This document shows, piece by piece, positions 22,005 to 33,079 of a stretch of 64,000 nt of DNA. The notes under the pieces are model-generated. The model made no database searches and had not been told where the DNA came from. It saw only the letters and a program-made list of their open reading frames with translations. Where the stretch lies: positions 42,852,001 to 42,916,000 of the forward strand of contig NC_090990.1 in NCBI RefSeq assembly GCF_041146395.1, given 5' to 3'. The translations under genes were made by a program, and so were the position numbers. This DNA is from Eulemur rufifrons. Lineage: Eukaryota; Chordata; Mammalia; Primates; Lemuridae. The stretch's first letter is position 1; each line of letters begins with the position of its first letter.

Positions 22005-22195
22005 CTAGAACATGGCCATCATTGGGGAGTTCAGTATCTCACTAGGCATCTTAGGCTATTTGGAAAATTTTCTCAAATGCATCCTGGCACACATCCTCAA
22101 TTGTTAGAAAGTTCTTCCTACATGAGTTAAAATCTTACACTAACTTCCCCTCTATTATTCCTTGCTCTTTGTTGGGACCATGAGAATTCTTCCAT
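22005..22195 (+). mobile_element. L3/CR1 LINE fragment
   Basis: 'cattggggagttcagtatct', 'ttgttagaaagttcttccta' and 'taacttcccctctattattc' follow the same L3 order as the copy at 16.9 kb. Confidence 0.7.
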
Positions 22196-22289
22196 CAAAT
22201 AATTTCAGAGTCGGGGTAGCAACATCTACAGGGTTTCAGGGCTTGCTAAGAGGTCTCTAAGGGGTAATAATATCCCCCATTTGAAAGGC

Positions 22290-22490
22290 AAATAACACCT
22301 AGAGGGTTTTCAAAGCTCTTTCCCAACCATTAGGTAATTTATTCTCACGGAAATTCTAAGACATAGATTGCTGTGGGATTACTAGTCCCTGTTTTACATA
22401 TCAGGAGACTCTATCCCAGAAAGATTGTAGAATTTTTTTTCCAGGTCACACAGTCAATAAAGAGCAGAGTTGAGACTCAGTTCCTGATCT
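22290..22490 (-). mobile_element. MIR SINE
   Basis: 'aggtaatttattctcacgga', 'ctgttttacatatcaggaga' and 'ccaggtcacacagtcaataa' in antisense order. Confidence 0.75.
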
Positions 22491-22589
22491 TTGTGGCTTA
22501 ATTTCCTTGCCTCTTCTATTCTACCATGAATCCCTTACCATAAGATTATAGTAGTCATCTCAATGATGAAGATATGATTTTTAAAGGGA

Positions 22590-22770
22590 TTTACTGTCTT
22601 AGCCACTTTGCTGCAGGCCAGCTTAAAATATTTGCTCGAATTCTTCCACCATCCAAGAGAGGTATGATTATTTCTATTTTGCAGCTGAATCTGAGTCTCA
22701 GAGCAGTAAAGAGACTTGCCCAAGGTCACTCGGTAATAAATATTAAGGCCAACATTGAACCCAGGTAAAG
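22590..22770 (-). mobile_element. MIR SINE
   Basis: 'attttgcagctgaatctgag', 'cagagcagtaaagagacttg' and 'cccaaggtcactcggtaata' give antisense MIR. The frames on both strands at 22535-22867 derive from it. Confidence 0.75.
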
Positions 22771-22774
22771 AACA

Positions 22775-23635
22775 CAGACATAAGACAAAGCAGGAGTTGG
22801 ATGGTGTTTTGTGAGCAGCCTGCCCCTGTACCAGAGAAGCCACCATTAATCCCCGTTTGTTTCCCAACTGTGAGTTTTTGGCCCCGGAGCCTCACCAAAG
22901 TCAACAGCCATTCTCTTCCCCACTATCCCTGTAACTCCTGGGGCCACTTTGTTGTTCTCCTCTCCCAAATTCTAAAGTCTTACATTGCCTCTCTTCCTAT
23001 GTAATTAACCATTCCACAAAGTATTGTCAGGATCTTTGGTTGCTGAATGACTTCTAGGGGAAGAGGAAAGACTGGCTACACACATGGGAAGCATTCTGGT
23101 CATTTTTATTTCTCCATCTGCAGGCAGCATCAGCTCAACATGGAATGTGCATCCCACAGCTGCATTAGGACCAATAAGAAACATTTGTATTCTGTTACTC
23201 CGCTTCTCCCCCAACACACCCCCTGCAAGGAATGGTGTTTTCTTAAAGTTCATCTGCAAGGTTCTATTCTCAGCACAGATAACACTATAAAATAATGGTA
23301 AAGTTAATTATTGGGAAATTACAATGGACGTGTTATCTAAATTCTTAGGACATCCACATTACTATCAAATGAGTTTATTGTGATTAAAACGATTAATGGC
23401 ATTCCAGTAAATACCAGAGAATTAAAATCCTGAATACAAAGAAGATTCAAGTCTTATCATCACCAGAGTACATCAAGGAAAAAGTGAGTGCTCTCCTTCT
23501 CTGCTTACATTAGGGAAAGAGACGCAGAGCAAATACAGAAAATCATTTAAATCTTGGCAAATACTGAAATCTGGGGGCTCATTTTCTTATTTATGTAGCA
23601 TTTGGAAGCAACACATATTGTACAGGAGGAAAAAC
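22775..23635. other. unassigned stretch
   Basis: No named repeat or gene. Overlapping plus/minus frames at 23005-23295 show no domain. The AT content rises after 23280, toward the old L1. Confidence 0.35.
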
Positions 23636-24196
23636 AATAGCTCACATGTAATTTAAACAAAATAGACAGCCTAATGGAACAAAATTGAAAGACCAAAAAT
23701 AGATCCAAGCATATTATAACATTTTAGCACATAATAAAGAGGGCATTCGAAAACCGGGGAAAAGGATAGATTATTAAATAAAGGTATTAGGACAATTGGT
23801 TCCTCATTGGTTGAGGGAAGATAACTACCTTACATCTTACCCCTAAATAGATTACAGACCAAAATAACTAGATAAAAAATGCATGTGTTTATCTCTATAT
23901 TTCTATAGTATTGCAGCAGGCAAGATATTAGAAAGCACCATTCTGAAAAGAGAAACAAGAAATTAATAGATTTCATAAGATATAATTTAAACTAGATCAA
24001 AAGGTAAGTAATAACCTGGGGAAATTATCTACATTTGAAAGATAAATGATAATATCTTTGATATTTTTGGTATATAGAAGATATCTTTTTTGTATAAAGA
24101 TGTTCTGCTAATAAAGAAAAAGCCAAGCTCTCTGATATAAAAATGAGCAAAAGACTTGAAAAAAGAAATAAAAGTAGCCAATACAACAACAAAAAC

Positions 24197-24220
24197 ATTT
24201 CCCCCCCAGTGGGGGGAAAT
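24197..24220. repeat. perfect 10-bp hairpin
   Basis: 'atttcccccc' (24197-24206) and 'ggggggaaat' (24211-24220) are exact reverse complements around a 4-nt loop. It lies inside the AT-rich L1 relic, where such a GC block is out of place. Confidence 0.85.
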
Positions 24221-24387
24221 AATACAAGTTAAAATAGCAAACATACTTTTCACTGTGGCCATGATTTTAAAAGACTTATAGTAAGAAACATGGGAGATAG
24301 ATGGACCCCCTTAGACTCTGCTGGAACAGCACAAATTGGCCCGAAATCTATGAAAGGCAATTTGGAGGAAATAATTAAATTACATAC

Positions 24388-24741
24388 TGTCTTAGTTTGC
24401 TAGGCCTGCCATGACACAATATCCCAGACTGGTGGCTTTCTTTTCTCATGGTTCTGGGGGCTGGCAGTCCAAAGTTAAGGTGCAGGCTTGATTCAGCCTG
24501 AGGACTCTCCCCTTTGCCTGTGGATGGCCATTCTATTGTTCCCTCTTCAATGGTTTTTCCTCTGTGCACACTCATCCCTGGTGTCTCTTTCTTTTCTGAT
24601 AAGGACACCAGTCATATTGGATTAGGGCCTCACTCTTATGACCTCATTTAACCTTAATTATCTCTTTAAAGGCCCCTTCTCCAAATACAGTCACATTGGG
24701 TGTTAGGGCTTCACCATGTGATTTTGGGGGTTGGAGTCCAT

Positions 24742-24745
<4 letters not shown>
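24388..24745 (-). mobile_element. MaLR-type solo LTR
   Basis: Begins 'tgtcttagtttgctaggcct' and includes 'cagactggtggctttctt', 'catattggattagggcctca', 'caaatacagtcacattgggt' and 'gagtccatctca', the antisense of a MaLR/ERVL-type LTR. Only the solo LTR is present. The 5-bp flanks are catac on the left and cacac on the right, a possible duplication with one change. Confidence 0.75.

Positions 24746-24772
<27 letters not shown>
24744..24772. repeat. (CA)n microsatellite
   Basis: About fourteen CA units grown exactly at the LTR/L1 junction, probably seeded by the LTR end and its target duplication. Confidence 0.9.
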
Positions 24773-24774
<2 letters not shown>

Positions 24775-25094
24775 CATAAACATATTCTTACCTTTTGATC
24801 CAATAATTTTACTTCTAGAAGATTATCCTAAAAACCTGGTCCTAAATTATATATACCTCTCATCCTAGATCCTGTTTTCTAACCTCATTTTTCCATTTAT
24901 GTAAAATTGGTGAATTTGGTCTGCATCAAATTCTTTTGAGATGACATCCAAGAATTTATTATTTTAAATTTAACTTCTGATATGTAGCCAGGTGATGGAG
25001 AAATCACTTTGTAAATGACTATGAAAAAGGTAAGATGCTATTGTCTGAACCTGCCATGAAAGTGCCACTGTCCCTTTCATCCAGGGGCTCTCGG

Positions 25095-25340
25095 TAAAGG
25101 GCAGCACTGCCTGGTGCCAGGTGCCTGGGCTGTGGAATCAGACAGACCTGGTTGGAATTCACTCTGTTCCTTATTGGCTGTGTGGCCTTGGACAGATACT
25201 TTACCTTCTTTGAGTCTCAATCTCTACTATCTGCATGATGAGAAAAATAATACCTGCTTGCAGAGTGGTATAAGAATTATAGATACATTTAAAAGAGCAT
25301 CTGGTGGCTGGCCTAGTTGAGATGTTCAGGAAATAATGAT
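25095..25340 (+). mobile_element. MIR SINE
   Basis: Near full length: 'cctgggctgtggaatcagac', 'attggctgtgtggccttgga' and 'tttgagtctcaatctctact', followed by a weak 3' end. The frame at 25114-25320 lies within it. Confidence 0.85.
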
Positions 25341-25465
25341 TTCTCCTCACGATTACTGAAGAATCAGAGAAGGGACAGATCGGCCAAACTCAAAGGCAAG
25401 ACCGAGGTGTAGTAATGTCTAGAACAATGTCATCTTAGACAAGTTGAAATTCTGAGTTGGGGACA

Positions 25466-25818
25466 AGCTGGATAGGTGGCTCATGCCTGTAATCGTAGCA
25501 CTCTGGGAGGCTCAGGTGGGAGGATCACTTGAGGTCAGGAGTTTGAGACCAGCCTGAGCAAGAGTGAAACCCCCATCTCTACTAAACAGAGAAAAATTAT
25601 CCTGGCCTCCTAGCTACTCAGGAGGCTGAGGCAGGAGGATTGCTTGAGTCCAGGAGTTTGAGGTTGCTGTGAGCTAGGCTGATGCTATGGCACTCTAGCT
25701 TGGGCAACAGAGAAAGACTCTGAAAGAAAGAGAAAGAAAGGGAAAGAAAGAGAAAGAGAGAGAGAGAGAAAGGAAGGAAGGAAGGAAGAAAGGAAGGAAA
25801 GAAGGAAGGAAGAAAAAA
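25466..25818 (+). mobile_element. Alu, strepsirrhine-type, with TSD
   Basis: Dimeric Alu with left arm 'gaggtcaggagtttgagacc' and right arm 'gtgagctaggctgatgctat' plus 'ggcactctagcttgggcaac'. The 'gagctaggctgatgc' segment is the lemur/galago-type variant. Target-site duplications tctgagttggggaca at 25451-25465 and 25819-25833 are identical, implying a comparatively young insertion. The A-tail has turned into the purine microsatellite listed next. Confidence 0.93.
25716..25818. repeat. (GAAA)/(GA)/(GGAA)n tail tract
   Basis: The Alu A-tail has evolved through GAAA, GA and GGAA units over about 100 bp of pure purine on this strand. The hydrophobic-looking minus frame at 25685-25933 is its shadow. 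Confidence 0.9.
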
Positions 25819-25849
25819 TCTGAGTTGGGGACAGACAGTATATCATAGA

Positions 25850-26085
25850 GAAAAGGGTGTAAGTTTTGGGGTCAAATAGATCTAGGTTCAAATTCCGACT
25901 CTGCCAACTGACCAGGTGGGTAAAGCTAGGCAAATTGCTTGTACTTTTTCAGCCTCAGTTTCTTCATGTATAAAATGGGGTTGATAGGATTTATTTCACA
26001 GCTTACTATAAGGCATAAGTAAGATAACCCAACTACAATGCTTTATATAGTCCGCACGTACTTCATGCTTGGTAAGTAGAATCCA
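25850..26085 (+). mobile_element. MIR SINE, near full length
   Basis: 'ggtgtaagttttggggtcaa', 'aggttcaaattccgactctg', 'cagcctcagtttcttcatgt' and a 3' end 'ctttatatagtccgcacgta'. Confidence 0.85.
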
Positions 26086-26089
26086 TTTT

Positions 26090-26915
26090 TGTCTCTGCCA
26101 GTGCGCACCTGCCTTGGACAGGTCGGAAACTGTCCAGAGCAAAAACTCTGATGAGTAGGAGTAGTGGAGCCTTTCATTCTTTAGAGAATCATGGGAAGGA
26201 AGAAAACTAATAAGTTATTTCATCTGTTACCGTCTTCCTGGAGGATCCCTGGCTGCAAATTCGCTCTGTGATGTTTTTCTCAGATAAGTTACAAATAAGC
26301 CCCAACTTGCCTTGAAAGGATTTCTGCAATCTAATAGGCTGGGGTGTTAGTCCTGATAGTGTGAAATCCCCTTAGCAGAAAGCCCGGGGCTGTCAGTGGG
26401 GCTGGGCCCTTCCTGAGTGTTGGCACTTAACAGGCAGATAAGGGAAGATTTCCAAATAGGAACATCTGGAAATGGAAAAGGGGGGCTCTGAGGAGAAGGA
26501 ACACTCGTTTCTCAAGGTTGCCTTGGGCTTTGTCTTCCTGGGAAGACATCTCTGGGCACAGGAATCATGGATTTGAGGCACGACACCCAGCATTTTAACA
26601 AAGGAAGCCACTGGGTCTGTTTCTGGAGGACCCTGGGGTCACTTATGTCCTCAAGAAGTTTAGAGCCAGATTGAGAGCCCAGCCAGTCGGGTGGCCGCCT
26701 GGGGTGCCCAAGTACAGCAAGCGGCAAAACCTCCCTGAGAAAATTTAAATATTATTCCAATTAACACAGACGCCACATGGGACTCTCTACATGACTGATG
26801 AAATTTAAATTGGTTGCCGTATTGGTGAGGAGTTTTCAGGTCATAGACGATAGACAACCAAGTCAAACTAGTTTGTTTTTTTAACTGGTAAAATGCAGAG
26901 AACATAAAATTTTCC
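26090..26915. other. unassigned stretch
   Basis: No named repeat or gene is recognised. Mixed composition. Minus-strand frames at 26393-26956 are not supported by domains. Two 'aaatttaaat'-type motifs occur at about 26742 and 26800. Confidence 0.35.
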
Positions 26916-26918
26916 CTC

Positions 26919-27275
26919 TGCATGAGTTTGCTAGGGCTATCAAAACAAAATACCACAGACCTGGTGGCTTAAACAACACAAATTTATTTTCTCACAGTTC
27001 CAAAAGCTGAAAGTCTAAGATCAAGGTGTTAGCAGTGTTGGTTTCTGGTGAGGACTTCCTTGCCTGCTGTGTGGGCCTCTCCGCTGTGTGTGCACACGGA
27101 GAGCCCAGTGTCTCTTACTCTTTAAGGACATCAGTTGTATTGGGTTAGGGCCTCACATTTATAAACTCATTTAACCTTAATTACCTCCTTAAAGCCCCTA
27201 TCTCCAAATATAGTCACATTGGGGGTTAGGGCTTCAACATATGAATTTTGGAGGGACATAGTTCAGTCCATGACA
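26919..27275 (-). mobile_element. MaLR-type solo LTR
   Basis: Antisense LTR: 'gagtttgctagggctatcaa', 'ttattttctcacagttccaa', 'gttgtattgggttagggcct', 'gtcacattgggggttagggc' and 'atagttcagtccatgaca'. Similar in type to the copies at 24.4 and 61.2 kb. It abuts an L1 to the right. Confidence 0.8.
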
Positions 27276-27282
27276 TCATCTT

Positions 27283-27745
27283 AACCATATTTAAGTGTAC
27301 GGTTCAGTGGCATTAAGTACATTCACATTGTTGTGCAACCACCACCACCATCCGTCCACAGGACACTTTTTATGTTGAAAAACTGAAGCTCTGCAGTCTG
27401 CACCCATTGAACAGTAACTCCCCCTTCCTGCCTCCCCCCGACCCCTGGCAACCACCATTCTACTTTTGGTCTCTGTGAATTTGACTCCTTTAGGTACCTC
27501 ATTTAAGCGGAATCACACAATACTTGCCCTTTTGTGACTGGCATATTTCATGTAGCATAAAGTCCTCCAGATTTGTCCATGTTGTAAGATGTGTCAGAAT
27601 TTTCTTGCTTTCTAAGGCTGGATAATATTCCATTGTATGTATAGATCACATTTTCTTTATCCATTGATGGACATTTGGGTTACTCCAACCTTTCAGTGGT
27701 TGTGAACATCACTGTTATGGACATGAGTATACAAATCAAACTAGT
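27283..27745 (-). mobile_element. L1M 3' UTR, antisense
   Basis: Antisense old L1 3' end: 'ttaagtgtacggttcagtgg', 'cattcacattgttgtgcaac', 'ctggcaaccaccattctact', 'tggataatattccattgtat' and 'atggacatttgggttactcc'. Truncated at both sides; no coding capacity. Confidence 0.85.
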
Positions 27746-27759
27746 TTTTAAAAACCATT

Positions 27760-27890
27760 CATGGAAGTTTATTATTGTGACTTTGGTGATGGCTTCATGA
27801 ATATACCCAATGTTAAAATTTATCAAATTGTACACTTTAAATATAGATAGATAATGGTATGTCAATTATTCTTCAATATAGCTATAAAGG
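27760..27890 (+). mobile_element. L1M 3' end, sense fragment
   Basis: 'ggtgatggcttcatgaatat', 'atcaaattgtacactttaaa' and 'gtatgtcaattattcttcaa' are the sense terminal section of an old L1, opposite in orientation to its neighbour. Confidence 0.7.
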
Positions 27891-27894
27891 ACAC

Positions 27895-28880
27895 AAAAGA
27901 AGAAGGAATATCTGTTGGCACACAACTGGGAAGATCAGTGATGGTCAGGAAGGCTCAAATTACATCGTCAGGGTTTCAGATAATGCCTGAGTGTTCAAAT
28001 AATGGGCATTCTGCTTTGCTTTGCTTTGCTTTGCTTCTCTCTCGGGTAGCCTTTTCCTAAGTGGTGGCACAAATGGACTCTGGTAGTTCTTGGCTAACTT
28101 TGTCCTTACAGCTGAGAATCTTAGAGGGAAAGAATACCATGTTCCCAAAAGTTCCATCCAAGTGTGAGCTAATGCTCTAATTGGTCAAACTTTGAGCCAA
28201 TCATGTTTAGGGAGGACATGGTACTCTAACTGGCCAAGCCTGGGTTGTATGCCCACCTGTGGTGGGCAGGAAGGATTTATATCGTGGACTACTCAGAATA
28301 GGTTCCCCTCAAGAAAATGGGGTTCTGTTGTCATAAGATGAAAGATAGACAAAAACTTTATTATTGCCCTATTCCCCTGAATGAGACTGACTGTTCCTAC
28401 ATGGAAATAAAAGTACATAATTTGCTGGTGACCACCTGTCCCATAGAGTATTTTTGTGATCTGCATATGAAGGCTAATCCCTTCAGTTATAAACCTACCC
28501 CTACCCCATGGACCCTGAGACCAACCAGCTATGAGTCACCTGAAATCACCAGCTAAAACTCAGCTGAAATTCTGACATAGAATACTCCATAATATAATGC
28601 TATTTGCCCAGGAAAAATGATTTATTTTACTACCTAAATTTTAAACCCAGGAGGTTTGGGAGTTCAGAAAAATCACAATTCCAAGTAAGCTAAATAATTT
28701 ATTTTGAATATATTTGTTGATTTAAAAAAAAAAAAAAGACACAGTTTCTTCCCACCTCCATTAAGTAAATACTGAACAACTATTTTAGAAATATCATTTT
28801 GGAAGGATACCAACTTTCTGGGGCCCCCATTCATCTCAATCTAATCCTGGTCATGTGGCTATGTCTACATTAATTTGGAG
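27895..28880. other. unassigned, possible ancient repeat
   Basis: A (GCTTT)n tract lies at 28012-28036. Segment 28060-28310 has 'ctaattggtcaaactttgag' and 'ctggccaagcctgggttgta', and it recalls an old dispersed repeat also echoed at 35.5-35.8 kb, but I cannot name it. The 79-codon frame at 28317-28556 is unrecognised. An A-run lies at about 28723-28737. Confidence 0.35.
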
Positions 28881-28884
28881 CAAA

Positions 28885-29080
28885 GCTACAGAAAGGAAGT
28901 GAGCACCTACTGTGTGGTAAGCACTAAACAAATCTTTTCCACAATTACTTATACACTCCTTCTCTGGGAGACTTACAAACATGTAATGATCTGTCCAGGG
29001 TCATACAAGAAATAAATGAGTGGCAGTTCTGAGGCTCAAATGCAGGTTCCCCTGGTTCCAAATCCATACTGCATGACTCT
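28885..29080 (-). mobile_element. MIR SINE
   Basis: 'gcacctactgtgtggtaagc', 'ctgtccagggtcatacaaga' and 'gcagttctgaggctcaaatg' in antisense order. Confidence 0.75.
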
Positions 29081-29139
29081 AAGGGACACCATTCACACAT
29101 TCCCCTGACTTCACCTCGCCTCACTTCCCCCTTTACTTA

Positions 29140-29460
29140 ACACCACTGCTACCTGCAGGGGTCTTAGCACCTCAGTGCCTTCTCATGTGCTGTCTTCACT
29201 TACCCAGAGCAGTATTTCCCACATGCTTTTATACCTAGCTAACTGCTGCTCACATTCAAGTGTCATTTTGATTGTCCTTTCCTTGCAGAAGGTGTCTCTG
29301 GATCCCCAGACGGAGGGGTTAAGTCGCTCTGTTTTATTTTCTCACAACACCCTGCCATAAGATTCTCTTCCCTAGCACTTAGGACAATTACCAATTAATT
29401 GCCCATGCTATTGTTTGTTTAATGGTTGTCTCTATCCATATATCCATTTAGGGACATTTT
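29140..29460 (+). mobile_element. L2 LINE 3' UTR
   Basis: 'gctgctcacattcaagtgtc', 'gaaggtgtctctggatcccc', 'tagcacttaggacaattacc' and 'attgtttgtttaatggttgt' follow the sense L2 3' region closely. Confidence 0.75.
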
Positions 29461-29699
29461 TTGAGACATGCCTACTAGGTGCTTACTATCCGAGACCCCG
29501 GGGCAAGAGCACTGCTAGAGCAGTGTAGGTGCAGGAGCCCTGGGTGGGCTAGGATTTGTTCTGTCTTCCTCCCCAGGTATCCTCCAGCTCAGCCAATGCC
29601 CCACTCAGAGAAGGAATTGAAACAATAAATGAATGAAGAAAGGAGAGAAAAATATTATGCTTCAGCCACACTCCAGCCCCTTCATTTGCGGCTCTTGTA

Positions 29700-29820
29700 A
29701 GGCTGAATCTAGTCCTATTTATCTCTGAACCTCCAGCACGGAGCCCAGCGTCTGGATGGAATAGGAGCTCAAAAAATACATTCACTATTTAATGAATCAA
29801 TGAATGATTCAAGCAATCAA
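29700..29820 (+). mobile_element. L2 LINE 3' tail
   Basis: 'atctctgaacctccagcacg', 'ataggagctcaaaaaataca' and 'aatgaatcaatgaatgattc' give the terminal L2 section. Confidence 0.65.
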
Positions 29821-29824
29821 TTTA

Positions 29825-30240
29825 ATTTGGCATATGCCTTCCTCGTAGGTGTGCCCATTAATTACCAATTACCAATGTTTACATTCCAGTGCCTAACCAG
29901 TTTTTGCTGGCTTCTATGAACTCTCTGGGATGAGAGAATTGGCTTCTCAAATGACTTCCCGCATAAATTAGCCCATCTGAAAGTGAGTGTTTATCCCTAG
30001 CTCTTTGAAATTCACATCATTCGCACCAACACCCCCGCTCAGCTCAGACAGTTCTTTAATTCCAGTCACCTGGGATTTCTTCCTACCTTTGTTGCCAGCC
30101 CCAGCCTAACGCCACTTATCTTATCCACCTGGATTTACATATCAGAAAGGTCTAATCAAAGCCTGCCTGATTGTCACATCCAACCCAGTTACAAATCTGC
30201 CATCTAATCAAGAAGCCATACAGCAAATCAACATGCACTT
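29825..30240. other. unique block, candidate enhancer
   Basis: Not recognised as a repeat. Contains 'attaattaccaattaccaat' (homeodomain-like), a tandem GATA pair 'cttatcttatccacctgg', a TCF/LEF-like 'aatcaaag' in 'ggtctaatcaaagcctg' and 'cctgattgtcacatc'. The clustering in about 400 repeat-free bases suggests regulatory DNA. This is inference. Confidence 0.4.
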
Positions 30241-30579
30241 CTTTCTGAAATCTTTTGCAGAAAAATGGGAGAGCAGGAGTCAGAGCTGTGAACAAGGACA
30301 GCAAGAGTCAACCAGGGGAAAAATTCCCTCCCAAGCTGTGCAACACCGGGAAGAAAGGGACAAGCAAATGCTTTGTCTGCAGTTTGATACAGCAGTGGGT
30401 GCGGGAGGAAAACTAATGAACACAAAGAAACGTATTTCTAACCTGTGGTGCTTAATGGCAATATCCAAAGGGTCTCAGGATCGACAAGGCTACATTAGGA
30501 TCAAAGATTCTTTACTGCAGCACCTTCATTTTATATTTTATGAGCCAAGTCAGGTTCAGAGAGGGGAATAGGTAACAAT

Positions 30580-30775
30580 AACAGGTAACTCCTATTATGC
30601 TCTTAGCATGGGCCAGGCTTTGCAGGCACGATCTCATCGGGTCCTCACAGCTCCCATTTTGTAGATTCTTTTATTTTTCCCTTAAGATAGACAAGGGAAA
30701 CACGACTTAGCAATGCCACTTTTCCATAGCCAAAGAGCAAGTAAGCAGTGATGCCAACATGCAAACTTAGATCAT
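30580..30775 (-). mobile_element. MIR SINE
   Basis: 'ctcttagcatgggccaggct', 'cgatctcatcgggtcctcac' and 'ccaaagagcaagtaagcagt' follow antisense MIR. Confidence 0.7.
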
Positions 30776-30779
30776 TTTG

Positions 30780-31190
30780 TTACCAAAAGTTCGGCACTTG
30801 CCCTGGGGCCTGGAGGCTGCATCAGAAGAAACAGGAGAAGGAAAGAGAAGTTTATTAATTTACTGGCAAATGAGGTTGGCAGACTCTGTCTTAAAGTACC
30901 AATGTCCTGTCTCCGAGCAGAAATACAGAGCTTTTCAAGGGCAAGTTCAGTTATAGTTGATGGTTTCTCATTCATCCCATCTTTGACTAAGGCAATTTTG
31001 TGACCTCCACCCGGACAATACCCTTAAGCCATCTCCTATGGCACAAAGAACAAAGGACACTCCTCTGCCCCTCCTGACCAATAGCCGGAGGCAGCAATGT
31101 AGGTTTTAGTGCTCAGAAAACATTTTTACCCTTTTTCAGGCCATTCTTTCTGGTACCATTTGTTCATTCAGCAAACTAAAATTTTTAGTC
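30780..31190. other. unassigned stretch
   Basis: No gene or named repeat. The minus frame at 30772-30975 has no recognisable domain. Confidence 0.3.
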
Positions 31191-31194
31191 TACC

Positions 31195-31330
31195 AAATCA
31201 ACTTGTCTTAAACTTTAAAATATGTATACCAGTCACCCGGAGATTTTTAAAAACACAATTTCTGATTCAGTAGGCAGAGGGTGGGAATCTACATTTTTAA
31301 TAAGCTCCATGCACAGAGACCACAGATAAT
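31195..31330. mobile_element. MER5A-like hAT-Charlie element
   Basis: 'accagtcacccggagatttt', 'atttctgattcagtaggcag' and 'gtgggaatctacatttttaa' are diagnostic of the MER5 family. Confidence 0.7.
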
Positions 31331-31334
31331 CCTA

Positions 31335-31510
31335 TACTCACTCTTTCTGTGTGTCCTATGGCAAATCACTTAGTTTCTCTAAGCCTCAGATTCTTATTTA
31401 TAAAACATAAATGACAATAGTACCTATCTTGTGTGTGTGTTTCAAAGATTAAATGAAATAGTCTATATACACTCTTAGCATAGTCTCTGGCCTACTCCAC
31501 AAAGGCGAAA
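31335..31510 (+). mobile_element. MIR SINE
   Basis: 'gtgtcctatggcaaatcact', 'tagtttctctaagcctcaga' and 'agattaaatgaaatagtcta' in sense. Confidence 0.75.
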
Positions 31511-31514
31511 GCAT

Positions 31515-32145
31515 GTGGCAAGTGTCAGATTTTATTATTTTCATGTAGTCTGTACCACCACTGCTGGGAATACACAGACGGGTGCACCATCTCAAGGAGG
31601 TGCAGTCCACTGGGGAGTCTGGTGGGCTGTGGGCGCAGCAAGGCCTCTGAGCCGTGGGAGCTCAGAAGACAATTTCCTAACCTGAGCCTGGGAATAGGAG
31701 AGACAATGTCTTTTTTCTGCCACCCAATCCACATTAGAAGAAGAAATCGACGTAGAATGGTCAATTGGTGTGTGCTCACTTCAGGGCACTGCAACAGGGC
31801 AGTTTCTCATCCATGGGCCAAGCAGCCTTTGGGAGCTGATATGAGCAGAAGCCAGCCTCACTAATTCCTCCCCAAGGCTTCCTAAGGGCTCCAGGTTTCC
31901 TCTTCCAGGGCCCTGAATCTGGCCATCTGGTTTCCACCAAGACTCTCACCTCCTTTATATACTAACACCACTCTAAGCCTTTCTGCTGTGTCCCTTCAGG
32001 CATGTGTTTTCCCTTCACTCCTCCAGCCTCCTACATTCTATCCAGCCCCCCAAGACTGACCACAGTATTCACACCTGCTAAGAGTGAGTGAGGGTTGCTT
32101 GCATTTTAAAGCCTTTCTTACTAGAGCTAAAGCTTCCACTGAGAT
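31515..32145. other. unassigned stretch
   Basis: Opposing frames at 31525-31864 without recognisable identity. Pyrimidine-rich 31880-32060 faintly recalls sense L2 but is too decayed to call. Confidence 0.35.
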
Positions 32146-32149
32146 TCCT

Positions 32150-32268
32150 CCTAGTTGATTTGAACTTTTTTCTCTAAGGATGAAGTTTAATATTTTTTTT
32201 CTATAATTGAGAAAACAGAAGCTAAAGTGAAATGACTTGTGAGCTAGTGACAGAACCTGAGCTAAAAA
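32150..32268 (-). mobile_element. MIR-like fragment
   Basis: 'tataattgagaaaacagaag' and 'gagctagtgacagaacctga' look like the antisense MIR core. It is cut by the Alu that follows. Confidence 0.5.
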
Positions 32269-32279
32269 TATATTTCCTG

Positions 32280-32600
<321 letters not shown>

Positions 32601-32714
32601 CTACAACCCTCTATTAAAGCAAAGAAGCACAAGGCAGGGTTACACACCCCATCCTCCCTTCCCTAAAGAATCTCAGAAAGCCAATGAATGCATAGCATCT
32701 TCTCTAGAAGTGCT

Positions 32715-32950
32715 GGAAATAGCCTGGTGTAGTGCATGCAGGGTCTGGGCTTGGAATTCCATAGCTCTCTCCACCTGTGACCAGATCAACTCTGTCACTG
32801 ACAAGCCCAGCGGGAGCTTGAGCAAGTTACAAAATACTGCTGAGCCTCAGTTTTCTAAAAAGCAAGGTGGAGAAAATAATGCCTGCTGACAGTTGGGTGT
32901 GATGATTTGAGATGATAATGTATGTAGGACGCCTGGTTAGCAGGTGCTCT
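32715..32950 (+). mobile_element. MIR SINE
   Basis: 'gtagtgcatgcagggtctgg', 'gagcttgagcaagttacaaa' and 'gagcctcagttttctaaaaa' in sense. Confidence 0.8.
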
Positions 32951-33079
32951 CCTGGTGGTGGGTCATTTCACGGGTTTTAAGCAAAGTCACTCATTCCCCA
33001 GTTAAAAGCCTTTGGGGCTGGCTGCACAGAGCCCTGAGGATGTCCACAGCCTGAGGTCCTTATCCTGGCATGTGCAGCC

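Larger units (their letters stand above)
23640..24870 (+). mobile_element. old L1 (L1M) relic, split by LTR
   Basis: A decayed L1 ORF2 region read in sense: 'taatggaacaaaattgaaag', 'gggaaaaggatagattatta', 'aatgagcaaaagacttgaaa' and 'gaaaggcaatttggagga', resuming after the LTR with 'ttttgatccaataattttac' and 'ttctagaagattatcctaaa'. These are successive parts of the same L1 ORF2, so the LTR at 24388-24745 inserted later. Heavily mutated, with no open frame over 80 codons. Confidence 0.75.
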
